In this document: positions 32,473 to 32,487 of the stretch, one piece after another
How positions within the stretch are numbered: the stretch's first letter is position 1
Layout: the number at the start of each line of letters is the position of its first letter
Source of the DNA: an uncultured bacterium
GTDB taxonomy: Bacteria > Cyanobacteriota > Vampirovibrionia > Gastranaerophilales > Gastranaerophilaceae
Direction: 5' to 3'
Assembly: GCA_902783785.1 (NCBI GenBank)
Contig: CACZSH010000047.1
Coordinates: 1 to 32,487, forward strand
DNA: 32,487 bases
Position numbers and translations under genes: made by a program
Notes under the pieces: generated by a model
The model's input: the letters and a program-made list of their open reading frames with translations, nothing else
Told to the model about the DNA's origin: nothing
Databases searched by the model: none

Positions 32473-32487
32473 ATTACCTTATCAAGA

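Noticed and set aside
1-32487. CRISPR arrays, insertion sequences, prophage or secondary-metabolite clusters
   Set aside because: No regular direct-repeat and spacer array, transposase, integrase or phage gene was seen; codon and base composition look uniform throughout.

Overview
This is an AT-rich bacterial chromosome segment that is almost fully coding and organised in tight operons. It has hallmarks of a diderm with an outer membrane and LPS: an LptD/OstA-like barrel, a heptose-kinase-like sugar kinase, an O-antigen-ligase/IctB-family protein, a Slt-type lytic transglycosylase and an EnvC-like LytM protein. It also carries flagellar genes (fliI-like, flgB, flgC, two FlgF/FlgG-family rod genes). 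Several proteins look cyanobacterial: the IctB-type ligase, a DUF4330-like protein and a YidC with a long insertion after its second core membrane segment. No photosynthesis gene is present. The best guess is a non-photosynthetic, flagellated relative of Cyanobacteria (Melainabacteria/Vampirovibrionia, perhaps Gastranaerophilales). This is inference from gene content, not from a phylogeny.

Layout. 1-668: two small helical proteins of unknown function, closed by a strong terminator. 670-14254 (+): a long housekeeping run of tig, clpP, clpX, a small membrane protein, polA, a secreted low-complexity protein, a fliI-like ATPase, a secreted NTF2-like protein, lspA, an rluD-like gene, a small membrane protein, yidC and queA. 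Many of these genes touch or overlap. 14258-17215 (-): sugar kinase, DUF4330-like and IctB-like ligase, probably envelope polysaccharide. 17280-20498 (+): an acidic single-pass membrane protein, pgi and trxB. 20674-26267 (-): a 34-residue membrane miniprotein, an EnvC-like protein, LptD-like and Slt-like, an envelope-biogenesis block. 26368-29524 (+): a large P-loop/TPR protein and rsmG. 29538-32165 (-): a flagellar rod operon with a sigma-28-type promoter, ending at a terminator. Just beyond the terminator lies the C-terminal remnant of a flagellin gene. 32401-32472 (+): tRNA-Thr(UGU) with a near-consensus promoter.

How the genes fit together. Trigger factor and ClpXP handle newborn proteins. 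YidC and LspA insert membrane proteins and process lipoproteins. The kinase, ligase and LptD blocks build the outer leaflet, while the Slt and LytM proteins remodel peptidoglycan. FliI and the rod proteins belong to the flagellum. The least expected items are the flagellin remnant in a region flanked by degenerate heptamer repeats, the sigma-28-like promoter on a rod operon, the 34-residue membrane ORF with a very strong ribosome-binding site, a Glu in place of the first catalytic Asp of LspA, and the large TPR protein with a degenerate P-loop.
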